NCBI GenBank assembly: GCA_000309865.1
Contig: AMGN01000091.1
Span: 56,495-120,494, forward strand
DNA length: 64,000 nt
Direction of reading: 5' to 3'
Origin: Methanobacterium sp. Maddingley MBC34
Lineage (GTDB): Archaea > Methanobacteriota > Methanobacteria > Methanobacteriales > Methanobacteriaceae
A program made the translations under genes and the position numbers. This document shows, in pieces, positions 11,921 to 20,776 of the stretch. Under the pieces are notes generated by a model. The model ran no database searches, was not told the origin of the DNA, and saw nothing but the letters and a program-made list of their open reading frames with translations. The stretch's first letter is position 1, and every line of letters begins with the position of its first letter.

Positions 11921-12147
11921 TTATCCAAATATTAAGTTATACGCTGTTTCAGTGATAACTCCCTTGTCTTTTAAGAGTTTAGCTAGTTTTTCTAAATTTT
12001 CAGAGTTATCCGGTTCAGAAATGGTTTCAGGTTGTTGTTGTCGTTGTTCTGGTTCACCCTTTTGCGCACTCATCTCATTAACCGCTGTCATTTTCTTCGA
12101 GTTCTTCTTCTAGCTCCACCCCGTCCTAATGGTCCAAGATCTGGCAT
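11921..12147 (-). pseudogene. split SHOCT-like small gene (frameshift or overlapping pair)
   Basis: Two small frames read on the minus strand. The first, 12147-12088, has a perfect GGAGG Shine-Dalgarno and encodes 19 residues: Gly-rich, then an Arg-rich tail (R-R-R-T-R-R-K). Its TGA overlaps the ATG of the second (ATGA), 12091-11921, 56 residues: a Gln/Glu/Pro-rich linker and a C-terminal helix-turn K-G-V-I-T-E-x-x-Y like a SHOCT module. In many archaeal SHOCT proteins an Arg-rich start, a Q-rich linker and this tail are one chain, so a one-base frameshift is plausible. Translational coupling of two peptides is the alternative. Confidence 0.5.
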
Positions 12148-12417
12148 ATAACCTCCTCTATATTAATTATGAACTTCATATTACCTAAAATTTTTCAAAG
12201 TTAATGAATTTTTAATCAAAGGATGAAAGTCAATAGAAAAATTAAATAAAAAATTGTTGGATCACCACATTCTAATAATTTCTCTTAATTATTAAGAATC
12301 TTACCAAAATTGGATGAATACAAGAATTAAAAGACAAAACAACCGCTTAAGATGTAGTTTCCAAGATGAAAGGATTAAATTAACTAAAAAGGCCTATTTG
12401 ATGAGAAAGTCCCAGTT

Positions 12418-12822
12418 CTATTCTGGAATTATTGCTATTGCATCTATCTCAATCAACCAATCAGGATTTACAAGTCCAGCTACAAATAGAACAGTTATGG
12501 TTGGGAATTTTTGATTGTTTCCCCATTTTTCCTGGAAAACTTGAAATCCATCCTGTGGATTTTGTCCCTGAACAATATGAATATTAAATTTAACAACATT
12601 CTCAAGTGTTGCATCTGATTTTTTCAATATTTTTTCAATATTGACAAAAACTTGTTCTGTTTGTTTTTTAAGATTATCCTTGCCTACAAGAACTCCATTC
12701 TCATCAATGGCATTTTGTCCGCCAATAAAAACTGTCTCGTGATTTCCAGTAACAGATATTGCATGGGAATATCCCTGTGGGCTTGCCATATTTTCTGGAT
12801 TGATGTAGTTTATTTTCTCCAT
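12418..12822 (-). CDS. ridA: RidA/YjgF family imine deaminase
   Basis: A 134-residue RidA-family protein. RidA hydrolyses reactive enamine/imine intermediates such as 2-aminoacrylate. Features are the N-terminal N-P-E-N-M-x-S-P-x-G-Y, a V-F-I-G-G-Q-N central strand, and a C-terminal P-x-x-T-x-L-x-V-A-x-L-x-x-P. The usual catalytic-ring Arg is not obvious, since the 'P-A-R' segment reads F-P-T, so it may belong to a subgroup with other chemistry. A duplicated element lies upstream at 12861-12903. Confidence 0.85.
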   Translation of the reverse strand: MEKINYINPENMASPQGYSHAISVTGNHETVFIGGQNAIDENGVLVGKDNLKKQTEQVFVNIEKILKKSDATLENVVKFNIHIVQGQNPQDGFQVFQEKWGNNQKFPTITVLFVAGLVNPDWLIEIDAIAIIPE

Positions 12823-12860
12823 AGTAAAATCTCCTCATTTTGTAATGGGAAATATTCTCT

Positions 12861-12903
12861 CGTTATATGCAATAAAATGAACTTGTTATATGCAATAAAA
12901 TGA
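12861..12903 (-). promoter_or_regulatory. duplicated promoter-like element upstream of ridA
   Basis: GTTATATGCAATAAAATGA occurs twice (12862-12880 and 12885-12903), period 23, 40-80 bases upstream of ridA. On the minus strand each copy carries a TATA-like GCATATAAC. Either a duplicated promoter or a repeated operator. Confidence 0.4.
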
Positions 12904-12998
12904 TTTAACATTCCTAGTAATAATATAAATCCCTTTTTAACTCATTCCTTCCTTCAAAACATCAGAATATAGAAGTGAATTCAGTTAAAAAGCATAAT

Positions 12999-15860
12999 TT
13001 ATAATTCCAATTCTTTAAATTTAATGGTAAATTCAGTGCCATGGCTTCGGTCTAGTTCTATTTCACCATCAATCTGGCAGGTTAAATTGGTTACCAGCTG
13101 CATACCAAGTGATTCTGTGCTTTTAAAGTCTAGATCTTCAGGGAATCCTACACCAGTGTCACAAACCTTTAATACATACTCATCATTAATTTTATGGAAA
13201 TCAATGTTTATATCACCTTTTATACCATCTGGGAAGGCGTGTTTCAGGCAATTAGACACCAGTTCATTCACAATCAAACCCAGTGGAACTGTAGTGTTAA
13301 TATCTATTTCAAGGTTTTCCACATTTATGTTCATTTTTATGAGGCCTGGATCACCCTGGTAAGTGCGGAACAGTTCCATTGCCAGTGTCTGGATGTAATC
13401 TCCGAAATCAATACTTTTAAGATCTGTGGATTGGTATAATCGTTCATGAATGATTGCCATTGACCTGGCACGACTCTGACTTTCTTTGAAAATACCTAGC
13501 GCTTCTTCATCCTTAATATACTGTGATTGCAAGTTGAGAAGGCTGGATATGACCATTAAATTGTTTTTAACCCTGTGGTGGATTTCTCTAAGGAGCATTT
13601 CTTTTTCTTCCAGGGATGGGCTGATTTGTTCTTCCATTTGCTTGCGTTCAGTTACATCACGCGCTGCACCTAAAAGGAACCTTTTGTCCTTAATTTTCAC
13701 TACGTGTGTTGTTATTTCCAATTCGATTTGCTTACCGTCTTTTTTAATGATAACAAATTCAGGCGCTATTATTGAACGTCCTAATGCCATTTTAGCTAAA
13801 TTAGTGGCTACTTTTGGCATTTGCTTTTGCGGTATGAGTTGCGTAAATTGTATGGAATTTTTCCCAATGAATTCATCTCTCGTATAACCTGTGAGTTTCT
13901 CTACAGCCAAATTACAATCCACCACATTACCTTTAAAATCAACCAGGAAGTAAGCATCAGGTGCATAATCAAATAATATTTTTAATCTCTCTTCAGAACT
14001 TTTTAACTCATATTCTGCTTCTTTAAGTTTGGTTATGTCCCTTGCTGCTGCAAAAACACCCATAACCTCTCCAGACTCATCCCGATAAACCGAAGCGTTG
14101 TACAAAACTGGGGTTATGTGCCCTGTTTTGTGCTGGATTTCCAGGGGATAATCACGCACAAAACCCTCTTTAAACACTTGTTCATAACCTTCTCTGGCTT
14201 TATCTGGTTCGGTGAAATAATCTGAAAAATCAGAGCCTATAAGTTCTTCCCTTGAATGGCCGGTGACTTTCTCTGTAGCTACATTAACATCATTTATCTT
14301 ACCTTCAGGACCAATTGTAACCAATGGATCCAGACTCACTTCGATTAAATCACGATTATATATGTTAGATTGTTCAAGGTTTTTTTCTGCTATTTTACGT
14401 TGGGTGATATCATGGATTAAGACCAGGTCAGCTGGCTGACCTTTCCAAACAGTTTTAGCACCAGTAATTTCAACCGGAACAAGTTCATTATTCTTGCTTA
14501 CTACATAAGTTTCATGCGTTGAAGGAACAGTTTTCTCGGTGATTCGTGACTTATATATTTCAATTAGTTTATTTAGTTCATCAGGGGGGGCTAAATCAGT
14601 GATACTCTTTTTAATTAGTTCTTCTTTAGTGTAACCCGTTATTTCAGCTGCCATTTGATTAGCATACACATGAATACCTTTGTCCCCTGTTGCAATGAGG
14701 ATACCCTCACTGGCATTTTCAGCAATGGCTCTGAAGTTTTTCTCGCTTTCAGAAAGAGCCAATTCAACCTGTTTACGTTCAGTAACATCCCGAGTAATGC
14801 TGGAACCTATGAAACCTTTATCTGTCCGTATGGGGAAATCTACTATTTCTACTATCCGACAAGTTCCATCATGTCTTTTTATTTCCATTTCGTGTCCCAT
14901 GTTTTGGCTGGAAATTTTCCCTGTCTGACATAGTTCATTCATGCCCTTTTTCATTATTTCATGGAGTTTTGGAGTTTTATGTTCTTCTGTAACCAGTTGA
15001 AAAGTGACATCCCACATGAACCGACCTATAACATCTTCTCTTTTTAAACCGGTAATGTTTTCCTGTGCAGGGTTCCATTCAGTGATCCTTCCTTTTTCGT
15101 CGAATAAAGCAAAACCATCGTATGACTGTTCGATGATGTTGCGGAATTTTTCTTCACTTGCAATTAATTTTTCTTCACTTACCCCTGCCCTAATTACGTG
15201 TGATGTGGTGTTAGCCAAGTCCTCTAACAATCTCTCTTCTTCAAGACCAATTGTGTGCTGGCTGAAAAGTGCCATAACTCCAATAGGATTTCCCTCCGGA
15301 GAAAGAAGCCTGAATCCTGCAAAAGAAACAAGTCTCAGGTTCCGAGCCCATTCATGGTCATGAACTTGTGAGTTGTGTGTTACATCATTGGTGATGAATT
15401 TGGGATACTCACTGGAGGCAACACGCCCTATTTTGTAGCAACCGTAAGGTACTCTCCGGCAATCACCATCTATGTGGGTGTAGCGGCCTGAACTAACCAT
15501 TAAATGAAGACAATGTGTCCGATCAATGCATTCATGCGGACCTTCAGTTATTTTAGCATGAATACAACCTTCTTCACAAAGATCGCCCTCTTTTATCATC
15601 CATATCCTGGCAAAATCAGCATCAAAAATATCAACTAGACCATCAGTAATGAACTTGAGTTTCTCACTTAAACTACCGGTGGCAATGAGTTGTTCTTTCA
15701 AATAACTCAATCTTGAAATCCTTTCGTCAACTTGAGATTGTTCAATTTCACATTTTTCAAGTTCCGAAATTCTTTGGTTTAATTTTTTCAATTCTTCAAG
15801 AAGCTTTTCCTTAGACTTCCCTTCAGTTTTCAATTGAAAAACCTTTTTTTTATGAAGCAA
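12999..15860 (-). CDS. GAF-PAS sensor histidine kinase (HisKA_2 type)
   Basis: A 953-residue soluble sensor kinase. Order: a coiled N-terminus to about residue 45; a GAF-like domain (about 50-215) rich in Cys (E-E-G-C, P-H-E-C, T-H-C) that may bind a cofactor or metal; four PAS domains each ending in a [RK]-D-[IV]-T-x-[RK] PAC end; a HisKA_2 dimerisation helix with H-H-R-V-K-N-N; and a C-terminal HATPase. No transmembrane helix, so it senses a cytoplasmic signal. No response regulator is adjacent. Its third PAS is closely related to the decayed kinase at 45.1 kb. Confidence 0.9.
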   Translation of the reverse strand: MLHKKKVFQLKTEGKSKEKLLEELKKLNQRISELEKCEIEQSQVDERISRLSYLKEQLIATGSLSEKLKFITDGLVDIFDADFARIWMIKEGDLCEEGCIHAKITEGPHECIDRTHCLHLMVSSGRYTHIDGDCRRVPYGCYKIGRVASSEYPKFITNDVTHNSQVHDHEWARNLRLVSFAGFRLLSPEGNPIGVMALFSQHTIGLEEERLLEDLANTTSHVIRAGVSEEKLIASEEKFRNIIEQSYDGFALFDEKGRITEWNPAQENITGLKREDVIGRFMWDVTFQLVTEEHKTPKLHEIMKKGMNELCQTGKISSQNMGHEMEIKRHDGTCRIVEIVDFPIRTDKGFIGSSITRDVTERKQVELALSESEKNFRAIAENASEGILIATGDKGIHVYANQMAAEITGYTKEELIKKSITDLAPPDELNKLIEIYKSRITEKTVPSTHETYVVSKNNELVPVEITGAKTVWKGQPADLVLIHDITQRKIAEKNLEQSNIYNRDLIEVSLDPLVTIGPEGKINDVNVATEKVTGHSREELIGSDFSDYFTEPDKAREGYEQVFKEGFVRDYPLEIQHKTGHITPVLYNASVYRDESGEVMGVFAAARDITKLKEAEYELKSSEERLKILFDYAPDAYFLVDFKGNVVDCNLAVEKLTGYTRDEFIGKNSIQFTQLIPQKQMPKVATNLAKMALGRSIIAPEFVIIKKDGKQIELEITTHVVKIKDKRFLLGAARDVTERKQMEEQISPSLEEKEMLLREIHHRVKNNLMVISSLLNLQSQYIKDEEALGIFKESQSRARSMAIIHERLYQSTDLKSIDFGDYIQTLAMELFRTYQGDPGLIKMNINVENLEIDINTTVPLGLIVNELVSNCLKHAFPDGIKGDINIDFHKINDEYVLKVCDTGVGFPEDLDFKSTESLGMQLVTNLTCQIDGEIELDRSHGTEFTIKFKELEL

Positions 15861-16312
15861 AAACTGATATTATTATGTTATTTATAATATTTATTTTTAC
15901 TTCAATGGATTAAATCATGTAACTTGTGATGAAAAACTCAATTAATGAGTTTTTAGGGTTGTAAATCAAAGTTTAAATTAAAATAATCTTCAAATTAGGT
16001 TTCAAAAACATATAAACTATATTTATTAAGATTAGGTAGAAATGAATCTATTTTCCCATAAACCTTGTTTTAAAAATTTTTAATGAAAATTTGAAGCTTA
16101 AGAACATGATATTGCTTTAACATTGGATGTAGGTGGATAAAGAACCAGAATTATTTAGAAAGCTGATTAAGCCAGGATACACTCTAGCTCCTGAAGACAA
16201 TCTTTTATTTTAATTATAATGGTTAAGTTTCAACAGTAACCATGAAAAAAATCTCTCAAAAAAGTGATACTACTTAATCAGAACCGGAAACATATGTTCC
16301 GTTCTAAATATC
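15861..16312. other. intergenic region with one short reading frame
   Basis: About 450 AT-rich bases. The only coding-like stretch is the short frame at 16133-16213, listed separately. No RNA gene recognised. Confidence 0.4.
16133..16213 (+). CDS. possible 26-aa peptide or gene remnant
   Basis: A GTG-initiated 26-codon frame with balanced, protein-like composition (acidic start, K-L-I-K-P-G-Y core, P-E-D end) in an otherwise AT-rich gap. The upstream GGATGTAGG gives a weak ribosome binding site. It could be a real micropeptide or a surviving piece of a lost gene. No homologue is recognised. Confidence 0.25.
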   Translation: MDKEPELFRKLIKPGYTLAPEDNLLF

Positions 16313-16999
16313 TTACTTATACTTCTTATATTGTTTTTCCAGTAATTTTCTGCTGTTTGAAGTACCATGGCCTGGTAAAAATATATTACATCCTGTTTTC
16401 AGGAGTTTTTCCCAGCTAGTGATCATGGAAGGCACATCATCTGCAAAAGCGGGGAAAACCGACCACCTGAATATTCCAACCATGGCATCCCCAACCAAAG
16501 CCACTTCATTATCGACTATTAAACTCATTGAACCTTTAGAATGGCCAGGAGTATGAATTAAGTAACATTTGGGTGTGAGAAGGTGCTTTTCACCCACTAA
16601 ATAATCAGGTTCTACATGGGGGTACTCATTGAAGTACTTAATTTTCCTTCCAATTTTCACCAAAAGACGAGTAAGTGGATTAGTTCCTTGAGGAATTGTT
16701 GTTTTTCCGCGCTCTAAATTATTTGCTTCACTTTCTTGAACCATTATTCTAGCTTTATAGTTCTCTTTTATCATTGCTGCATTTCCAGTGTGATCAAAAT
16801 GGGTGTGGGTTAAAATTAGATATGATAAGTTCCTTTCACCAAGCAGAGGATCCAGTTTTTTCATGAGCTCTTTTTGTGAGTTTTTCAGACCAGTGTCTAT
16901 TAAAACTGAGGTATCATCATCCAAAACCAGATAAGTATTGGATCTACCTTTAGTGACCAGGTAAATTGTGCAACCACTGGTTGTGATCCATTTTTTCAT
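16313..16999 (-). CDS. MBL-fold metallo-hydrolase
   Basis: A 228-residue metallo-beta-lactamase-fold hydrolase. The metal-binding H-x-H-x-D-H is at residues 65-70. Further ligand motifs follow: H-T-P-G-H-S, V-G-D-A and P-G-H-G. This glyoxalase II-like arrangement hydrolyses thioesters, lactones or phosphodiesters; the substrate cannot be read from the sequence. It lies downstream of the flavin reductase on the same strand with about 100 bases between them, so co-transcription is possible. Confidence 0.88.
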   Translation of the reverse strand: MKKWITTSGCTIYLVTKGRSNTYLVLDDDTSVLIDTGLKNSQKELMKKLDPLLGERNLSYLILTHTHFDHTGNAAMIKENYKARIMVQESEANNLERGKTTIPQGTNPLTRLLVKIGRKIKYFNEYPHVEPDYLVGEKHLLTPKCYLIHTPGHSKGSMSLIVDNEVALVGDAMVGIFRWSVFPAFADDVPSMITSWEKLLKTGCNIFLPGHGTSNSRKLLEKQYKKYK

Positions 17000-17101
17000 T
17001 TTTTAAGTCTCTAAAAATCAATTTAACATGATGAAATTATTAATTTAATACTAGAATGATCCATGTATGATTTTGTTCATCCTAGTACCTAAACTATTTT
17101 T

Positions 17102-19030
17102 CTAAACTTTTAATCCGGCTTTGTAACCTGCTTCAACTGCATCCAGACCGTTTCTAGTAGCATCACCAATTTCTAATATTTCTAAACTCTTTTCAAATTC
17201 TTTAAACTGATCTTTAATTGGTTTAAGCATACTGGTAATAACAACAGTATCAAAACCTTTTAATTCCTCTGTTTTATCTTTCTTGTCAATTAAAACTCCA
17301 TCTTCAGTTATGGATAAAACTTTTTTGCCAGTCAAGATCTCTACATTATTCTTTTTAAGAGCTTCAAGCATCAAAATCCGCATTCCAGCAACTAAACTTG
17401 GTGCGATCTCTTTATTTTTAGTTATTAAAGTTACATCATGACCATGGATTGCTAAGTGTTCTGCGGTTTGAGGTCCACCGAAATCACCCCCTATAACCAG
17501 AACATTTTTACCCACATTAACTTCACCGGAGAGCACATCATTGGTGAACACTACATTTCTACCTTCTGCTCCAGGATACTTTGATGGGGTTTGTTCTGTC
17601 CCGGTGGCAACTATTAATACATCAGGGTCCACATCTTCTATTAATTCTTTATTTACATTAGTATTGAGTTTTACGTTTACTCCCAGCTTTTTAAGCTGAT
17701 TTTTTTGCCATATAATTAGTTGATTAAGATCTTCTTTTCCGGGAGGCATTGCTGCCAGCAGCCACTGACCTCCCAGCTTGTTACTTCTTTCATAAAGATG
17801 AACTTTATGTCCCCGTTTTGCAGTTACTATTGCTGCTTCCATACCGGCAGGTCCACCGCCAGCTATCATAACCTTCCTTCGTTTAGCAGCTTTTTTTAAA
17901 GTAAATTCAGCTTCACGTCCGCAAGAAGGATTTACAAGACATTTTATTGGTTTATTTTGGGCTAATAGTCCTATGCATCCTTGTAAACAGCCTATACAAA
18001 AGTTTATATCTTCTGTTCTTCCTTTACGGGTCTTTTTTGGAAGTTTGGGATCTGCAAGCGAAGCACGGCCCATTGCAACAAAATCCGCCCTTTCTGAACT
18101 TAATATATTTTCGGCCATTGCAGGATGAGTTATTCTGTTGACAGTTATTACCGGTATTTTAACAACGGAACGAATTGCCTCAGCGTACTTAACCGCCCAG
18201 GCATGTTTTACTGAAGATGGGGCAATAGTGTATTGTTGACTAGCATTGACTCCTACTGAAGCATGAATTGCATCTGCACCTTCATTTTCAAGCATTAACG
18301 CTATCAATTTTGTATCTTCAACAGTTAAACCACCATAAACCAGTTCATCAACAGAAATTCTAAATATTACAGGATAGTCCTTTCCAGTTTTCTCCTTTAT
18401 AGCTCTCAAAGTTTCCAGAGCAAAACGTGCCCTGTTTTCCAGATTACCCCCATATTCATCGGTTCTTTTGTTGGAAAATGGAGATAAAAATTCACATATC
18501 AAGTATCCATGGGCTCCATGAACTTCAACTCCATCATAACCTGATTTTTTAGCATAAAAAGCAGCATTTGCATAATCCTCAATTATACTTTTAATCTCTT
18601 CGGCTTCAAGTTCCCTTGGAACTTCCCCAATTACAGGATCAGGTATTGGAGAAGGAGCTACAGGTTTTTCTCCAATAACTGCTTTTGTTGTTTGTCTGCC
18701 TGCATGGTATATCTGGGCAGCTATTTTAGATCCATATTTGTGAACAGCTTGGGTAAGTTTCTTATGACCATCGATCTGATCATCATTCCAGAGCCCAGGT
18801 AGGTTTGGAAATCCCCCTACTCCTTTATTGATAACTTGATCTTCAGTTATTATTAATCCCCAGCCGCCATGGGCCTTAGCTTCATGATATGCAATTAAAC
18901 GATCCGTTACTTTTCCCTCTTCATCTGCATACATGGTTGCCATTGCAGGCACCACTAAACGATTTTTTACTTCCATTTTCCCTATTCTACCTGGTTTAAA
19001 TATTTCTTCATATTTCAACTCATTTGACAC
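17102..19030 (-). CDS. Old Yellow Enzyme-type FMN/FAD/4Fe-4S reductase
   Basis: A 642-residue enzyme of the 2,4-dienoyl-CoA reductase/enoate reductase group. The N-terminal 340 residues form the FMN TIM barrel with the active-site H-G-A-H-G-Y. A 4Fe-4S motif CX2CX3CX11C follows (C-I-G-C-L-Q-G-C ... K-C). The C-terminal half is a FAD/NAD(P) Rossmann module beginning G-G-G-P-A-G-M-E-A. These enzymes reduce activated C=C bonds, or demethylate and oxidise amines, using NAD(P)H. Divergent from an HxlR regulator whose palindromic operator lies in the shared promoter, so expression is probably controlled by it. Often a detoxification gene. Confidence 0.9.
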   Translation of the reverse strand: MSNELKYEEIFKPGRIGKMEVKNRLVVPAMATMYADEEGKVTDRLIAYHEAKAHGGWGLIITEDQVINKGVGGFPNLPGLWNDDQIDGHKKLTQAVHKYGSKIAAQIYHAGRQTTKAVIGEKPVAPSPIPDPVIGEVPRELEAEEIKSIIEDYANAAFYAKKSGYDGVEVHGAHGYLICEFLSPFSNKRTDEYGGNLENRARFALETLRAIKEKTGKDYPVIFRISVDELVYGGLTVEDTKLIALMLENEGADAIHASVGVNASQQYTIAPSSVKHAWAVKYAEAIRSVVKIPVITVNRITHPAMAENILSSERADFVAMGRASLADPKLPKKTRKGRTEDINFCIGCLQGCIGLLAQNKPIKCLVNPSCGREAEFTLKKAAKRRKVMIAGGGPAGMEAAIVTAKRGHKVHLYERSNKLGGQWLLAAMPPGKEDLNQLIIWQKNQLKKLGVNVKLNTNVNKELIEDVDPDVLIVATGTEQTPSKYPGAEGRNVVFTNDVLSGEVNVGKNVLVIGGDFGGPQTAEHLAIHGHDVTLITKNKEIAPSLVAGMRILMLEALKKNNVEILTGKKVLSITEDGVLIDKKDKTEELKGFDTVVITSMLKPIKDQFKEFEKSLEILEIGDATRNGLDAVEAGYKAGLKV

Positions 19031-19164
19031 AGAATCGCCCCTAAATTGTATTAAAAAGCTAATAATAATCCTAATAATTATTTCTATCTTAGTTTACTAA
19101 TTTTTTTAGGTAATTTACATTATTTTAGTTCAAGAAGAAAGTTTAAGTACTTTTTTTAACCACA

Positions 19165-19189
19165 TGGTAACTAGCTTACCATTTGGTAA
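19165..19189. promoter_or_regulatory. palindromic operator, probably of HxlR regulator
   Basis: Three alternating half-sites: TGGTAA (19165-19170), TTACCA (19176-19181), TGGTAA (19184-19189). They make two overlapping inverted repeats with 5-base and 2-base spacers. They lie 14 bases upstream of the HxlR ATG and 135 bases upstream of the divergent reductase gene. Confidence 0.6.
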
Positions 19190-19202
19190 TGAGGTTTTAT
19201 TT

Positions 19203-19592
19203 ATGGAATTTAAATGGTGCACTGAAAATAATCCCTGTCCAATAGATATTGGAGTAGATTATATTAGCAAAAAGTGGAGTCTCAGAATAATTAAGGACAT
19301 GTTCTTTGGTAAAAAACAGTTTAAAGAGTTTTTAGAATCTAATCCTCATTTAAGTGGTAAAGTTCTTTCAGAACGTTTAAGGGATCTTCAAAAATTAGGA
19401 ATTGTAAAGAAGAATGTGGTGAGCTCATCCCCTTTAAGGGTAGAATACCAACTAACTGAAAAGGGAATGAAATTGAACCGAGTTATATTTGAACTTGCAG
19501 CTTTTGGCCTAGAGGTCTGCCAAAACAACAATGAAAATTATAAGGATGAAGTAATAAAATCAATGAAAGAAGCTTTAAATATAACTGATTAA
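19203..19592 (+). CDS. HxlR-family winged-helix regulator
   Basis: A 129-residue HxlR-type regulator: N-terminal C-P-I-D, then a winged helix with K-W-x-L-x-I-I-K-D and F-x-E-F-L-x-x-x-P-x-L-S-x-K-V-L-S-E-R-L-R-D-L. I set the start at ATG 19203, which has a GAGG Shine-Dalgarno; a GTG/ATG-like start at 19164 would translate through the operator palindromes. Two or three Cys residues (near residues 6 and 12, and one near the end) might sense oxidants or electrophiles, as in related HxlR proteins (inference). Divergent from the flavin reductase. Confidence 0.85.
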   Translation: MEFKWCTENNPCPIDIGVDYISKKWSLRIIKDMFFGKKQFKEFLESNPHLSGKVLSERLRDLQKLGIVKKNVVSSSPLRVEYQLTEKGMKLNRVIFELAAFGLEVCQNNNENYKDEVIKSMKEALNITD

Positions 19593-19663
19593 TCTTTATC
19601 ATTTCATCCATGAGTTTTACAGCTGTTTTTATTCATTACCAATAGAATCAACATTAATATTCA

Positions 19664-19808
19664 GTTATATCAAACACTTTTCTGTCAAAGGTTCTTCTGC
19701 AATTTATTCCTTGGATGAATTCAAAGAATTGAAAAGACATAATAACAGCTATGTGTTATATTTTTAGAGATGAAAAAAGAGTTGAAGGAACTTAAGGGTG
19801 AGGTTTAA
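19664..19808 (+). pseudogene. decayed tyrosine-integrase C-terminal fragment
   Basis: A badly decayed copy of the integrase tail seen intact at 57000-57259. Matching pieces include the segment after the catalytic Tyr (S-V-K-x-S-x-A-x-Y-S-L-D-E) and the final M-K-K-E-L-K-E-L-K-G-E-V followed by TAA and a T-run. Frames are broken between the pieces. Confidence 0.65.
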
Positions 19809-19895
19809 GGTTATTTTTTTGAATTTAATAATGAGATTAATTTTTTATATTCATTACTAACACATTTCCCATGCATCTTCATTGAATTCTAACTT

Positions 19896-20273
19896 TTAGT
19901 CAGTTTTAATTCTAGTGCCAATGATTCCACCTATTACTCCAATTATGACTGGGACGATGCCTCCACCAAATATTAGCATTATTATTGAAAGTAAAATCAG
20001 GATTAGGCCTCCATTTTTTCTCTCAATGAATGCTGCTGACCATATTGTGACTATGATGCCCATGATAATGGCTAGTATTCCGGTTAATAGAAAGTTGGGA
20101 ATTATAGTTATTGCCGGTTCTCCTGCCGTTGCTTGCATGGCAGGGTAAGCCTGTACATATATTCCTTCTGGAGCTACGCTGCCCTGAAGCACTTCTCCAA
20201 TACCATGAAACACTCCACCCCCAATTCCAGCGAAAATACCAAGAATTGAGGCTGTAACTCTAGTTTTTTTCAT
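19896..20273 (-). CDS. small integral membrane protein, unknown
   Basis: A 125-residue protein with about four hydrophobic helices: a Gly-rich first helix, a loop of about 30 residues, then three closely packed helices ending G-G-I-I-G-T-R-I-K-T-D. No motif links it to a known function. GGGGAT upstream of the ATG is a reasonable ribosome binding site. It sits between integrase debris and the flavodoxin gene. Confidence 0.6.
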   Translation of the reverse strand: MKKTRVTASILGIFAGIGGGVFHGIGEVLQGSVAPEGIYVQAYPAMQATAGEPAITIIPNFLLTGILAIIMGIIVTIWSAAFIERKNGGLILILLSIIMLIFGGGIVPVIIGVIGGIIGTRIKTD

Positions 20274-20311
20274 TTAATATCCCCTTCCTTAACTCATTAA
20301 TTAGTAATAAA

Positions 20312-20776
20312 CTAAAACAACCCACTAAATCTCCGGACCAGTTCTGCAATTTTCTCATCGCGCTGTTTGTTCCAGATTACTATGCCTGTGCCTGTGATTA
20401 TTCCTCCCTTGGACTGGCAGATTTTTTTCATTTTGTTAATTGCTTGGTTACCGCCTGTCCAGTTAAAGCGTGTGCCTTTAGTAACAAAAAGTGCAATTTT
20501 TTTGTTCTGAAGTGATGGTATCTGCTCTAGATATGTTTTCATTGCCAGAGATAGGGCAAATGCATGCACCGGAGATCCAAAAATTAACGCATCATATTTG
20601 TCTACTTCTGGTGGGTTCTCAATGGTTATATTTTTACCTTTCGGTTTATCTCCTCCCACCATTTTCACCCTTTGGATTTTTACATCATTTCCATCATTTA
20701 AAAGTCTCTCTTGAAGCTTTTCGGCAACTTCATAAGTGTTACCGGTGTATGAATGGACTATAATTCCTATTTTCAT
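20312..20776 (-). CDS. flavodoxin family protein
   Basis: A 154-residue flavodoxin-like protein. The N-terminal phosphate loop is H-S-Y-T-G-N-T, and later loops (F-G-S-P-V-H-A and the Gly/Asn-rich segment near residue 110) fit FMN binding. Its ATG shares one base with the stop of the preceding EFR1 gene (TAATG), indicating translational coupling. It probably exchanges electrons with that ferredoxin-like protein. Last gene of the TetR-EFR1-flavodoxin operon. Confidence 0.85.
   Translation of the reverse strand: MKIGIIVHSYTGNTYEVAEKLQERLLNDGNDVKIQRVKMVGGDKPKGKNITIENPPEVDKYDALIFGSPVHAFALSLAMKTYLEQIPSLQNKKIALFVTKGTRFNWTGGNQAINKMKKICQSKGGIITGTGIVIWNKQRDEKIAELVRRFSGLF

Noticed and set aside
12314..12514. 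66-codon + strand ORF near ridA
   Set aside because: Antisense to the end of ridA and without a ribosome binding site; composition not protein-like.
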